From Anaeramoeba flamelloides (lineage: Eukaryota; Metamonada; Anaeramoebidae), in NCBI GenBank assembly GCA_027625915.1, contig JANTQA010000015.1, forward strand, positions 1,488,001-1,552,000: 64,000 nucleotides of DNA, in the 5' to 3' direction. The translations under genes were made by a program, and so were the position numbers. Each line of letters opens with the position of its first letter. The first letter of the stretch is position 1. Positions 24,270 to 38,900 of the stretch are shown here, piece by piece. Under the pieces are notes generated by a model. It did no database searches. It was not told the DNA's origin and worked only from the letters and a program-made list of their open reading frames with translations.

Positions 24270-25460
24270 CAAAAATATCATTTACAGAATTGATTATTTT
24301 TTGAAATAATCACTCCCCAACCCAACAACTTTTCTTGTCTTTGCTTGTTTTTTTAACATTGAAAAATTCAATCAGGTACGTCAGGAATCCCATAAAAATT
24401 GAAAAATATTTTTTGAAAAACACAACACCTTTGTTTTGTTGAAATTGTTTCAAATTTTAAAAAGTAAAATAAGATCACAATTCAACTAACTTTTCATTTC
24501 TGATTTTGAAAGTATATAATAAAAAGATCAAAATTCAATAACTTTGAATTTAAAGTTTTCACAATTAAAACTTTGAAAAACTTGCAATTTAAACAGTTTT
24601 GGCTTTTGGATTTTCATAAAAACAGTTTTTGGTTTTTGCAAGTTAACAAATATTTTTCTTTTTGATAACTTTTAAAAATTTCAAACAATTTCCAAATACT
24701 ATCTTTTTTGTTTCCAAATTTTTCTTATCCTTTTATGGCTTCTAAAACTTTCATCAAAAATTTGAAATTTGAAAAAAAATTGAAAGAATATCAAAAACTG
24801 AAATCTTGCAGATAGTCAGGTTGAAAGTTTCAAAAACTCTTGAAGGTATTTTTGATGAAATGAGCTATTCTTGTTTTGTGTTGAGTAATTAATTAATCTA
24901 TGAAGGTTATATAGAACCTATAGGCTAAAACACTGACAAAAAAATAATTTTTCACTTTAAATGTATCAACACAGTTAGATACCAGGTTAAAAAATAATTA
25001 ATACAACCCTCGGAACTATTCAATATAGAGATAAATTACAACAGAAATGAAAATTTATTTCAAAATACTTCTGAACTGTTTTTCGATAACATTTCAGTTT
25101 TTTATTAGAATATAAGGTATTATTTTTGCTGAAATAAAGCTATTTAATATTATTATATTGAAAAAAAAAATAATTTAAAGACTAAAAACAAACAAAAAAT
25201 TTCCAAAAAACAAAAATAAATTGAAAGAAATTCAAATAAAACTCTTTTAGGGTATTTCAAACATTGAAATAGATTGTAAAGTCTTATTTTATTTAAATCT
25301 GTTTATTTCAAAATGAAATATTTTTTTAAGCACACGATTTTGGTTGTAAAACGGGACAAATAGATTTATTTTTTTGATGAGGAACCAAAACTTTTTATAT
25401 TAATTTTTTTGTAAAAATTATGGAACTGGAAATTTAAATTAATAGCAGACAGTCTTAGAT
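24270..25460. other. Non-coding AT-rich stretch
   Basis: Nothing beyond low-complexity sequence with many short direct words (TTTTGGATTTT, AAAACAGTTTT) is seen. No reading frame looks coding. Confidence 0.5.
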
Positions 25461-25464
25461 CTCA

Positions 25465-25669
25465 TTGCAAAAAGTGATAACTTGTAATTTTAAGTTTTTT
25501 ACAAAATTTATCATTTTTCCAAAAAATAAAAAACATTTCTATGAGAAACCCCAAGTCCATTTTTAGTAACCCCCACCTACGGGGATTGTACTTGAAAAGT
25601 TTTATAGATTTATGAAAAATTACAAATTTAGTTAAAAACTTAAAATTATAAGACATCACTTTTTGCATT
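25465..25669. mobile_element. Short foldback element
   Basis: Left arm ATTGCAAAAAGTGATAACTT then GTAATTTTAAGTTTTT; right arm, reverse-complemented, ATGCAAAAAGTGATGTCTTA then TAATTTTAAGTTTTT. The arms of about 60 bp surround a loop that is GC-richer than its surroundings (CCCCCACCTACGGGGATTG). About 205 bp, MITE-like. An open frame across it on the - strand is not coding. Confidence 0.6.
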
Positions 25670-27683
25670 ATAATCCAAAAAAAGATTATTGATTAGAAAT
25701 TATACAGTAGTGTAAATGAACCATATTTTTAACCGAAACACAAACTCATATTTAACCCATGATCCAAATATCAAAGATCTAGACCATACAAAATAAACAA
25801 TTAAATTTTCTTATTAAAACACAAAAATAATAAATATGGTTCTCTCAAATAAAATTTACCCAAAAAATAAAGATTGCATTGAAAGATTAAATTTCCATTA
25901 TTTGACAAAAAATTATAAAGATCATGTATGGACATTTTGAAAAATCTTATAAAGTTTTCATTTTCAATAAAGTGAAGTATCAATATTTAAATGCACCAGA
26001 TAAAGGTTGGTGTGGATGAAAGCACTTTTTTTTAAAAAATCCCACACATTATTTCAATAAAAAACTTGAAAAATAGATTAATTCTTGTAATCTACAAAAA
26101 AAAAATAACTCCTTACTTTTTTTAAATAACCGAATCTTATTTTATTTATGTTAAAACAAATAATTATTTTTCTTAACAACTTTGTGAAGACAACAAAATA
26201 TTTGAAACAAAATCAATTATTGGCTCTCGAATTCAAAATGGGAAAATTCTTTACTTCCTTTCACTTATTTTGATTTTATAAATAGGGTTCCCAAAGAATT
26301 GGATTTTATTTTAAAAACTCACTTTGATATAGGAAATTGAAAATTTAGTGATTAGTCATCCTTCGTTTTTTTTTTTTTGTCCAATTTCTAAATAAGGATT
26401 CCTTATCTTGAAATGAGTTTAATATTGAAAATAAACAGTCACCTTCAAATCTAAATAATTGGCAAATAATTTTCTCACATCTATCAAATTTTGGTAAAAA
26501 AATTTATCGGAGATTAATCCCTTAAGTGAAAATTTTACCCATTGATAATTTGAATACCAGTAATAATTTCTAATTATTTACATAAATTCAAGATCTAACC
26601 TTAAAATTTTGTTTATTTTTTGAACAAAGTCGGTAAATCCTATCTCATCAAAAGGACACAGATATATTGGGTGTATTACTTTCGCTTAAAGAGTTTGAAT
26701 TTTATACTGAAGAAGATTAAATCAAATCTGGAAAATTCAAAAATTTGAATCATTTTTTTCACATTTTACTTTTTTTTTTTTTTTCAATTTTTTATTTATT
26801 CGTCCCTCTTTCATTTCCAAATTCTTTTTTTTTGCATTACCTATAACATTAAGGTAAAAAAAAATGTTAAAATACTGTAATTGAAACAATAAAAATGATT
26901 GTAGATAAATCATTGAGACTTCGATTGAAATTATATTTGAATTCAAATTGTAGATCAAAATGAACATAATTGATTTTTTATCAATAGTGACAAAGAATTT
27001 TAATTTTTCAATTTATAAGATATTATATTGATTTATTAATTCTATTTTATATGTACTTCAATTATTCTGGATAGGTATTATTCTACACATTTTTTATTTG
27101 TTTTTTTAATCCAATTATAAAAAATCATTGATATTTAGAAATAAAGTTGGATACTATTCTATAAAAAAAAAGTTTATTTAATAATTCTTCTATTCAAATA
27201 CATCTCTAAAAGTAAAAAAAAAAAAGTTTTTAATTTGGTTATATGTTAAATGATGACAAGATGGGATATTTAAACATTTCAGCATATTCAAAGATCATTG
27301 AAATTTTGTAACTTTTTTATTAGAACCATTCTTATTTAAAGAATAACCACGACCGGTTTTATAACAGCCTTATTAAGTTTGAAAAGAAAAATATATAAGA
27401 AAAGTTAAAAAAAAAAAGGATAAATTCTATTCTAAAAAATATCATAACGAAAATAAAAAAACCTAAATCATTTATTTTTGCCTATTATTCATAACCAAGA
27501 GAAGAAATAATATATTTCTATTTATTAATTATATAAATTTTTGATAAGATACACATTCAGTAAATACCGATAATTCCTATAACTAATCAAATAAAATAAT
27601 CGCCTTAAATAATACTTCATTCAATATCTTGAAGCAAGTTTCTAACATTTATTACCATTTAAAATAATTATTCAACTAAACTT
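25670..27683. other. Non-coding AT-rich stretch
   Basis: No credible exon. At 26514-26525 the words GATTAATCCCTTAAG resemble an X-family end, without a partner nearby. Short frames near 26.7-27.0 kb are Lys/Phe-rich and not convincing. Confidence 0.45.
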
Positions 27684-28202
27684 TATTCCAAAAATTTCGA
27701 CACAGTTTAAACAGTTGAAAGAATAAAAACATTACATTTTAAATCCAATTTGAAAAGAATTTTGATTTTACATATTATTTCATTTTTTGTCTTTTTTGTT
27801 TTTGTTTTCAATTCATTCTTTACAGTTACGTAATCTGTTTGGTTAGATCTGAAAATTTTTTTCAATGGTTGATAGAAGGTTTGTGTTAAGATTATTAAAT
27901 TGAAAAATTACATACAATTGGTAGATTGTATCTTATCATTTGATCGATCAACAATTGTTAGTGAAATTTCAACAAATTTACCAATACAATTTTTATTACG
28001 CCCGTTTCATTATTTTGACACACCAATTTTTATTCTTTAGTTTTATATTTTTTTCTTTTTTTTGGATTTAAAGGATTACTTATTAAAACATTAATACTGG
28101 GTAACTTGATTGTTGTTTTATATTAGGTTTGGAAAAATACAATAAATTGGGTTTTTTTTTTTGCCTATTTTTGATTTTGGGTGTGTCCAAAATTTTGGAA
28201 TA
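27684..28202 (+). mobile_element. Inverted-repeat element V2, TA-bordered
   Basis: Bounded by TA. Left end TTCCAAAAATTTCGACACAG, right end (reverse complement) TTCCAAAATTTTGGACACAC. 519 bp, homologous along most of its length to V1 and, for the first 160 bp, to V3 at 58.3 kb. No reading frame. The TA borders and short ends fit a Tc1/mariner-type MITE (inference). Confidence 0.7.
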
Positions 28203-29139
28203 GGGTTTACAATAAAACTAATATTTTTTTCCTAAATTGGTTAAAACTAAAAACTATTCTAAAAACAGTATCCCCATCAAGTTTAATTTAGATAAAATAT
28301 GAAATATGTTATGATTTCCAAAATATATAATTTTTTATTTTTCTTCTTTGAATAGATTTGTACAAAGAATGTAACTAATTCCAGGTTTAATGTTCAAAAG
28401 GACACGGGAATTTAAGATACCAAAAAAATTATAAATTAAAGCACATTAATTTGGATTCAAGGAAAATAACACCAGTTAAAAAATTCTCTACAAAATGTAA
28501 CGGAATTTTGAATTTTTTAGTACCTTAATTTATCTTCAAAGTGAGTACCTTAAAAATGAAACTTAATGTCGTTTTCGCTAAAACCTAATAATAAAATATA
28601 TTTTATTTGATATTTTTTAATTAACGATATTAATCAATTTCTTTTTGGATTTATTTATAATGTTAGATTTTTATTATTTTCAGAATAATAATTAATTTTA
28701 CCAAATAAAATTAATCAAAAAGATCACAAATTAAAAATTTAATTTAAAAGTTATTTTGCTGTCTAAAAACCTAAACTCTTTTTCAAAAATTGTGACTCAC
28801 CTGAAATAATAAATTGAAAAAAAAAAAAATTACCCTTTAGTATTCGAGAACAACTAAAAACTAAATATGATTAATAATTCATTTTTAAGTCATTCTAAAT
28901 ATCGAAAAGCATGATATATTAAAAATTAAAAAAAAATAAAAACAAAAACCAAAAAAAAAGTGATTCACAATTTTTGAAATGAGCATTATCGATTTTTTAT
29001 TACTGAACTTTCACTGAAAAAAAGTTGAACAACAAGATTTTTTATGAATAAAAAAATTAATTTTCAAAGACATTACATAGTCTCAATTTTCAAAGTGATA
29101 ATTTGTCTTTTCGAAGATCTCTTTTTTTTTCCACAGGAT

Positions 29140-29170
<31 letters not shown>

Positions 29171-29938
29171 GAAATCAGAAAAAAAGAAAAAGAAAAACAA
29201 AAGCAAAACTAAAATTTGCAAAATTAGAAAAAATGATTTACATCCAAAAAATAAAAATATTTTTATGTAAAGAATACTGGAATAAACCCCAAAACAACCC
29301 CCATTAACATTTTAAAGTGACTCAAAATTTTTGAAAAATAGTTTATTTTTTTTCCTTTTGCTACTCAAGTTGAAACTCTTATTTTCATTCAAAAATAAAC
29401 ATTTAACTACCCATTTAAAATAAAAATTTTCTTTTATTTACTCTAATTTTTCATTTTTTATGATTAAAAATCATAATTAAAAGACCATTTTCAAATATTC
29501 ACAGATGATTTAATCTTTAGTATTAAAAAATAAATATTTTTTTCAATCTGAAAATATTCAATTGTTGTAATTATTCTTCAATTTGGATTAAAACTTAAAT
29601 ATGTATTAACCATTCTATCTTTGATAAAAAATGAAATATCTCAAAATAGTTATGATGTTTTCTTTATTTCATAATTTTTCTTTGTTTTTTATTAAGGTAA
29701 ACCGCGATTTACCTAAAATAAAGTAAAACAGTTTTGGTATCTTTATCGATGAAAAGTATTTCAAAACATTTTTTTTTTAACAAGATCAAAAAATTATTGG
29801 TTAATCTTTAAAATAAATATAATTAGGAAAATAAAATTTTTTTTTTTAGATAAGATCAAAAGATAAAATTCACTCATACTATTTTTTTTCACGAAAATAG
29901 TATAAATTCAACAAATAAAAAAGAGTTATTGAGCGATA
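28203..29938. other. Non-coding, 3' flank of the FHA kinase gene
   Basis: AT-rich. The segment 28.38-28.57 kb (TACCTTAATTTATC, GTACCTTAAAAATGAAAC) may be a decayed M-type element. An A-run with Lys codons at 29.14-29.21 kb is composition only. No exon recognised. Confidence 0.45.
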
Positions 29939-32900
29939 TTAATTGTTTTTTTCATCAATATTTTGAAATTGATCTGTGATCTCTTCAGGATTTCCTAAAA
30001 TCCAAGGATGATTTAAAGCTTGCTCTGCAGTTAATCTTTTATCAGGGTTTACTTGTATTAACATATTAATTAAATTTTTGGCAGCATTTGAAATATTTTC
30101 AAATTCTTCCTGATAAAAATAAAATTTTCCTTGTAGAATTTGTTGAAGAAGTGGCATATCTCCCCGATTTCCCTTTTATTTATGTATTTTGTTCATTATA
30201 AAAGTTAGTATAAAAATAAATATTATTGAATTCAATTCCGATACAAAAATATTCGAAATCTATTAAAAAAAAAGATATATATATATATATATAGAATATT
30301 TACATCAAATGGCGACAATCCACTCAGCCTATTATATAAATACAATTTATTTTATTTATTATTTGTTTTTTTTTTTTGTTATATTTTTCAAAAAAAAAAA
30401 AAAAGCAGAAGGTAATTAGATTAATTAAAAGATTGTAGATAATAAAAATAAAAAAAATTAAATAAATGATTTTTTTTTCCTAAAACTAAAAACTTGTTGA
30501 TAAGATTATTATCCCATTCACAAAAGTAGATACTATCATTTTTTTTTTCAAAACGAATTCTTCTTGATTTATATAATTACATACACACATACATATATAC
30601 ATATTTAAGATAAATAAAAACAAATATAAATTTTTATTTCCTTTTCTTCGAATAAAACACCAATTCTTCATCTTTTAATATTTTTTCAAAAATTAGTAAT
30701 TTTTTTACATCTAGATATTAAAAATAACTATTAATCTTATATTCGAAAATTTTATGTAAAAATTTTCAAAAATTTAAAAAAGAGAATATTATTAGTATAG
30801 AGGAAACCTAAAATTATTAGATATGTAACTAAAGTATTTTAGAGAAAACTTAATAATAAATAGTTCTGGATAGAAAGAACAAAAATATCTAAAATTAAAA
30901 AAAAAAAACAGAATTATAATTTCAAAAAGACATTTTATTAAAGTTTCATTCAGAACCACCATGTTTTGTGGAGTGATTAGTTTTTTTTTAATTATTAAAA
31001 TAAAAAAAAATTTTTTTAAGATTTTTTTATTAATTTAAGCAATTAAAAATTACCTAACAACAGTTTTTTTTGAGGTTTTCTATTTAATCTATTAAGTGTT
31101 CTAGGTTTTTTTGGGGTTTTCTATTTTATTTCGAAAGTAAAAATTACCTAACGAAAATCTATTTAATTTCACAAATAAATAGAAAACTCAAAAAAACCTA
31201 ACGAAAATCTATCGATTTTATCAATAAAAAGAAAACTCAAAAAAAATCTAACTGAGCTTTTCCAGATTGAAAAGAATCCCATAAAATCAAAGATTTTACT
31301 CCATTCTTTGACATTTTAGAAAACCGAACGAAAAGTGTTACCAAGTGCTGTAGACTGCATGTTTTTTTTTATTCTTGAAATAAACCATTTTTTTTTAAAA
31401 TAATCGTTTATTTCCTGGTTTTTTTAAAAAAACCTAACAGCAGTTTTCTGGCTTTTTTCTATTTTATTTCTCAAATTAAAAAAAACCTAACGAAAGTCTA
31501 TCGATTTTCCAAATGAACAGAAAACTAAAGAAAAGCTAACGAAAGTTTTCCAGAATTCAAAAAAATGGAATAAAATCATTGATTTAACTCAATTTTTTTT
31601 TAAATTCTGGAAAATATTACGGCGTTTTTTTTTTAATTCAAGAAATAAACCGAAAATTTCGAAAAATGTTCTTTTTTAATCTTCAATTAAAAAAAACATA
31701 ACGAAAAGTGTCGTAGAGTGCCTAGGTTTTTTTTAATTTTAGAAATTAAAAGAAAATTTAAATAAATTTTCTAATAATTTCTAAAAGTAAAAAAACCTAA
31801 CGACACTTCCAACTTGTAGAATTAAACAACCCATTATATAGATATTTATATATTTCTTTTTTTAGTTCGATTGAATCTTTAGAATTTCAATTGATTTTAT
31901 TATTTATTTTTTGATTAAATTTTATTAATTTTTCTAATGAAAGAAGAGATAAATTTTTTAATTTAATTTTGAATCTGAATTTTTTATTATTCACTGAAAT
32001 TACGATATTTTGATTTTTAATTTAGTTTTGTAAATAATAACTCGTGTATTTCTGTTTATTTTACATATTCTAGTAATCAATGAATTAATCCAAGAATTCA
32101 AATAATTAAAAGTTTTTATTTCATGATTAATATTTTCTAATCCATATGTCAATTGACTTAATATAAAAGATTTAAATATTCTAATTTTCAAACTATTTAT
32201 CCAGAGAATTGTTATTAAATAATTGTTTACAGTTTTTATATGCTTCTTTAGATTCTTTTAATTCTAAACTAAATGTGAAATTTAATCTAAAAAAATACCC
32301 AAAAAATTATTTTTTTTTACAATACAACTGTTTTATCTTTATTAAGTTTTAAGCCTCATTCAAGAATAATTTCATATATTGAATTTAATTTATGATTTAA
32401 TTGATTTCTATTTCCTTTATTAATTAGAATTAAATTAAATCCAAATATTCGACAACTGTCTGTTAAGATTATATTTTTTAATAAAAAGAAAAAAGGTAAA
32501 ATTAGAGCAAATAAAAGGGGTGATCAATGGATCTCCTTGGAATATACCAAATACTTTACCTTGGTAATATTTGAATACAGTCTATCCAAAGCTACCATGA
32601 AAATTTTTTCAATATCAACTTTTAGAAAATCTCTATCAACACAAAAATTTTATATTGTAAAAAATTCACGGTAGCCTTGGAACAGCTGTAATAAAAATTT
32701 GTCAATGATTTTATTGAAAATAAATTTTCTTTTAATTTTTCTAATTATTTTATAATTAATTGAATCAAAAAATTTTGCTATATCAATCATTACAATATTT
32801 GTTTAAACATTTTGATTTTCATTATTTCATTTTATGGCATTATAAGTGTTTAATAAATTTAATATTACAAAAAGATAATCAAAAATGCTTAAAATTAAAT

Positions 32901-35900
32901 ATAGAGGTCTTGTATTAATAAAATAATTAAAACCGAATTTTCAAAAAAAAAGATTGAAATTAATGTTTTACATATTATATAGAACAACTCCAGCTGACCA
33001 TAAATCACAAGATTTTGTGTATCCATTTCCTTGTACAACTTCAGGAGCAATATAATTTTCAGTACCAACGCAAGTCATCATAGTACCATCTTGCGGAAAC
33101 GCACGGGATAATCCAAAATCCGTTAATTTAATATCATTTCCATTTTTAGTAACCATTAGAATATTTTCAGGCTTGATATCTCGATGTGCATACCCTTTTT
33201 CATGCATATATTTAAGAGCTTCTAAAATTTTTTTCATGACATTTCTTGATTTTTGCTCACTAAATGTTTGTGTACTAATAGATTCAAACAAATCCCCACC
33301 TCCTACAAAGTCCAATTTCAATAAAATATATTTATCTTTTAGCAAAAAAACTTCGTGTAATTTGACAATATTTGGATGATTAAATGATAGCAATGAATTT
33401 ACTTCATCAAATGACTTTTGTCTACAAGATTCTGACGATTCAAATAATGATTGATAATAATCAGTATTTACACTTTTTATTGCATAAAGTTTCTGATCTT
33501 CCCTATCTTTTACGAGGAATACAGCTCCAAATTTCCCTCTTTAAATTATTTTTGAAATTTTGAAAAAAAAGAATATAATTTTGTTAATAATTTAAAATAA
33601 TTTAATAGAATTCATTTTTTTTTTTTATATTTTTTTTTTGATAGATTGTTATTTGTATATTTTTTTAAATAAAAAAAAAGAAAGAAATTTCTTTTATTAA
33701 TAATTATAATGGTTGTTTTATATAAATTGAAATAATATTTTACTTTCCAAGCTTTTTCATGATTTCAAATCGTTTGCTAATTTCTTCCTATTGTTAAACA
33801 ATTATTTTAAAAATATTATTGAAAAAATAAATTTTAGATTGAAAATAATTTGAAAAAATATTAATAAAAAACATAAAAATTCAAAGTTAAGATTTAAAAA
33901 AAAAAATAAAAAATAAAATTTAAATTTTTAAAAGTTAATTAGTTTTCCTTATTATTAAAACACCCACAAAACAACGAAATGAATAAAACAGCCATTCTTC
34001 ATAATCACAAAGAAATAGATTAGAAAAATATAACTGAAAAATCATTTTATTATTTTTTTTTATTTTGGAAAATATCTTCTGTTCTGTTTCATCCATTAAT
34101 TGACCCCCCTCCCCCCCTTTCTTCCTTTCTTTTCTAAAGAAATAAATTGAAACCCTTTTCACAAATTTTGAAATGTTTTTTTAAGATTTTTTATTTCAAT
34201 ATTGTGTGAAAATTCCCCACAAAGTATTTTTTAAAAATTTTTATTTCCAAAAAGAACAATAATAAGTTTATTTTTTGTATTTTATATCAAAATAATTTAA
34301 TAACCTAAAATTTTGAAAAAAAAAGAAAAGAAAAGTATTTTTATAGAGTTTTTCCGAGAAGAATATGGGATTGTTTTAAAAAATACAATAAAAAGAATTC
34401 CTTATAAATTGTGAAAATTATTAAGAACAAACCAATAAAACAATTATGAATATTTAACAACTATAATATTTCAAAAACAAAAAAATTATGGATTTTTGTT
34501 TAAAAAAAAACCAAAAAGAAAAAAAGTTAGAAAACTAGAATAATTATACCAATTTATTTGATAATAAACACCCTTTCAAGAATTTAAACTTTGTAATTTT
34601 TGATGAAAACATGTATTATCAGGATATTAACAATAAATTCGCGATAATATTAAAAAAATTACATGATTAATACTAATTTATCATGAATAATGATAAGATC
34701 GCGATATTTCACATTACTACGTTTAATAAATATCACAATATTGAAAATTATTTTTTTGAAATTACCTTAAAAAAATATCATGAATTTTCCAAAGTTTTGT
34801 TACTATTACAACACTTTTCTGGTTAAAAAATGTTAGAAAACGTTTGAAAGTGTCTTCAAGTGTCTGAAAGACACAAATCTTTATAAAGGCCTTCGGTATT
34901 TTTTGTAATCCAAAAAAAAATATTTTCTTTTCATTTTTTTTTTTTATAAAATGGAAAACCTCAAACAAATTTTATGATCAAACAAATAATCATCCATTTC
35001 AACAATGTACTTTATTACAAAATAGATGTGTTTTTTTCAAATGGAGTTATTACCTTCATAGGTTAAATAATCAAAAAGAAGAAAGATGAATTTTCCTTCA
35101 TATTGTTTTCGATCAAACAAAAACCTAAAAACTCTAGGTGTTTTTTCTGTAACATATAAAAAAAACAAGAAAAAAAATAAGAAGAAAAAAAATTTTACAT
35201 AATCTAAATAATTGGTGGTAATGTAGCTAGGTTGTTGAGAAAGCTAATGAAAAGTTATCTCTTTCCTTTCACCTTTCATAGAATATTGAAAATGTTTTAA
35301 CCCAAGAACACATTCTTTCAAAGAACACGTGAAGGGATTGTTGTTTTAGTGAACTTTTTATTCAATTATATTTATAACACCACAATTGTCAGAGAAACTA
35401 TTTAATTGTCTTTTTTATTATCTTTGTTGTTGATCTAAAGGATCGATCGATTAGTAAACCAAATCAAAATCAAAAACACTAAAACTCTTTGATCTGATAC
35501 TTGATTGGATCAAGTATCTTTTTTGTGTTTTTTTAAAAGAATAAATGTATTTCACGGATCTGATTTTGATCAAAATTAAATTTTTTTGTTTAAATATATT
35601 GCTGAATTAGTCCTAAAAGTCAATCAACTATTATATCACGATTTAATATTTATAACTATATTTTGACATTTATCACAATTTTTTCACAATCATCGAGATA
35701 TTAATTGAATATCGCGATTTGTGATATTATTGTTTAATCAATAATCATGATTGTGTAGAATATCGCTATATGTGATATTAACACGATTTGTGATATTATT
35801 ACAATATTATTGATTATGACAATTTTCTGCTATATCACGAGTTGTTAAAATTTATCACGATTTTTGAAGCTTTATCGTGAATTAACAGAGACATCGTCAA

Positions 35901-38900
35901 ATCATTTTTAATTATGAAAATTTTTAGAGAAATCAAGAAGAATAAATTCAAAAAAATCACAAAAGGCAACATTAACAGCAACTTCCATAGTTTTTATTTA
36001 ACCAAGCCTTAAATCTTTTGTTTTTTTTTTTATTTTTCAAAATTTTCAATTTCTCAATTTGAAATAAACTGATATTTTTATGTATATATTTTCTTAATAT
36101 TTAATCAGATGAGGAATGATATTAAAGTTTTTAAAAAAAAAAAAAACTTAAAAAGGAACCAATAACTCCTAGTAAACTCAAACATGTTTATCATTCCTTT
36201 TCTAAACAAATTTAATAATTTGATTTATGGTCAATTATTAATTATTGATTAGGGTTTCTTAGAAAACAAAAAATCAAATAGATATTAAAAAATAAATTAA
36301 TTTATTTAATACACAGAACCCAAAATAAACCTAGAAAATGATAAATATTGATCAAGTTCTTTCTTTTCAAATTGTATTAAAAATTTTTTAGCACATTTCC
36401 ATAAATTTTAGATTATTATTAAATGTTTGGGGTAAAAATTTCAACACATTTTTTAATTGGGAAACTTAGGATAATCACAAATACCTGAAAATGAAAAGTG
36501 AGTTCTATTAATAAAGAAAAAATAAATGATCAAAGACAAAATGGAGCATTCAACTCAACAAAAGTTTTTTTAATACATCTTTTTGTTTGGATTTTTCTTT
36601 GATTGTTTTCTGATTAAAAATTCGTTTAAAAAATTCGACTATTTTTGAGATCTCCAAAACCACTCTGAAAGTTTAAGATAACCAATGAGATTTAAAGTAT
36701 TTTTGTTGATTTGATTGAAAATAATAGAATAGTTTATTCTTTTAAGTTAATTTGTTTTTGTTCTATTAATTAATTTTACTTTTCCTTTTCAGGTTTCTGT
36801 GATTCTCTTAAGTTTCCCAATTAAAAACTGTGTTGAGCTTTTTTTCACAAACGGTAATAAATTTTCCAAATTAAAAAGGTTTATATTTTACTTTTTTTTT
36901 TAAAGATGAAACTTTTTATGGTATCTATCTATTATTAACTTGATTTAATAATTTTCAGAATCAATTGTGTTTCTTAGAATTATTATTTTACAAATAAAAT
37001 AAAAATATTTGATAAAAAAAAATTATTGTTGGAAGAAAAAAAAATGATTAGTTGTAAAAATTATTAAAATAACAAAAGTTACTTACGTTTTTCACCTTGT
37101 CAAGTATAGAAGTATACTCAAAAGTAAATATAATTGCTAAAGTTATTTTTAAGAAAGAAAATAAATTATAAATAAAAATATTAGAAATGAAAAAAATTAA
37201 TAAAATGACATTTCCTTATCTTTTTTCCCTTTTATATAAAATTCATTACAAGATAATTGATAAAAAAACAAGTTTTAAAATATCAAATTACTATTTGAAG
37301 GTCAGCTGATCAAATACCCTTACCAAAATATTTTTTATTGTTTATCGATTTTCTCATAAATCATCAAGATGCAATTTTAATGAAAAAAATTGGTCTTATT
37401 CTTTATGAAACTACTAATTCTTTGAAGAAATTATCTGACCGAATTTGAACCTTTTGGAATAATATAAAAATAGAAACTGAATAAGAATTGGATCAAAATT
37501 TCTCTCAATTTATGAAATAGATCCCCATTTTTTGAGAGAATAAACTAGTTCCAACACTACTTAACAACCGATCTAATTTAAATTAGTGATTTGGGAAGTT
37601 TTCTTGGGATTTGGTTATATTTGTGAAGTGTTCGAGGTTTTTTTGAGGTTTTCTATTTTATTTCTAAAGTAAAAAAAACCTAACGAAAATCTATTGATTT
37701 TCTGAATAAACAGAAAACCCGAAAAAACCCAAAAGAACTCGACTGCACTTGGTTACACCCTTAAAATGTATTTAAAACGGATCCCAATCAAGAATTGCAT
37801 TGTTTAGTGAGTTATTCTATGTTTTTCAGAATTTAAAAGAGTAGAATAAAATACTTTGCTTTTATTCCAATCGTTTAAATCTTGAAAAAAATAACATCAA
37901 ACATGTGATTTAACAGCACTCTCTTTTTAATGAATAATAATAACATAATAAAACGATAATAGTTTTTTCTTTTTACATTTTGTTTCATTTTTCATCTTTA
38001 CATTAATTTTTTATTGTTGATTTATTCAAACAAAACATTATATAATATTTTATGTTTTTTTGTTTAATTTTTATAGAATACTTTTACAAATTAAATAGTA
38101 TTTTTATTTTTATTTCAAAATTAAAGAAATGTGTTGGGTACAATAATATAGTTTGTAATAAGTATAATTACCAGATAACCTATTAATAGTACCTCATCCC
38201 CCTTCATAAAAAACATCATTAAAAATAATTTAGATCATTGAATTTTTTTTTTTTTTTTTTTACAAAGTTGTAATTTTAATTTTAATACTTGATACTTCAA
38301 TAATATTCAAAATAACATAAATATGTTTTTTTTTTATTTTTGAATTCAATGATTAATTTTTAAACTTTTAAAATTCCTTTGGTTTAATACTTCTGAAAAA
38401 AAAATATATTAATTGAAAAATTTAATCTTAAATTTAATGTTTTTTCAGTTATCTTTTTTTTTCAAAGATTAACTACTTTTATTTATCAGAAATTATATTA
38501 AATCTTCTTAAATTTCTCAAAAAAAAACAATTAATTAATTAAACAAAATTTTTTTTTTAAGAATAAACAAGTATTTTTGATTAAAACAATGGTTTTTAGA
38601 AGTTTAGAAAAAGTGATATTTGATTCATATTAAAACTCTTGCTCGAAAAATTTATCCATTATCAAACTAAAAATCTTGTAGTTTACGATAATTTCAAAGT
38701 TTATCATTTTTAAAAACACTGATATAACTCTTTTAGTATTAGTAAAACAACAAATTAACAGAATTGAATTATTAGAAATTAAAAACATAATAATTATCAA
38801 AATTTAAGATTCCTTTTCTGTGGTTTTCTTTTTCGTAAAGTAATGAAAATATTCTCTCTTCTTTTTAGCTTTTAAAAGGACCATCTTCCAAGACACTTGA

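Noticed and set aside
23785-24281. Phe-rich frames on the - strand
   Set aside because: Mirror frames of the purine tract and lysine tail of the + strand gene.
33935-34162. Frame containing MDETEQKIFSKIKK
   Set aside because: Considered as the kinase N-terminus; no usable donor and out of place once the 37.1 kb and 43 kb exons were found.
34762-34968. Frame MFEVFHFIKKKNEKK... ending at a GTAATT
   Set aside because: Looked like a kinase 5' exon, but its donor phase does not fit the next exon, and the FHA exon chain explains the gene better.
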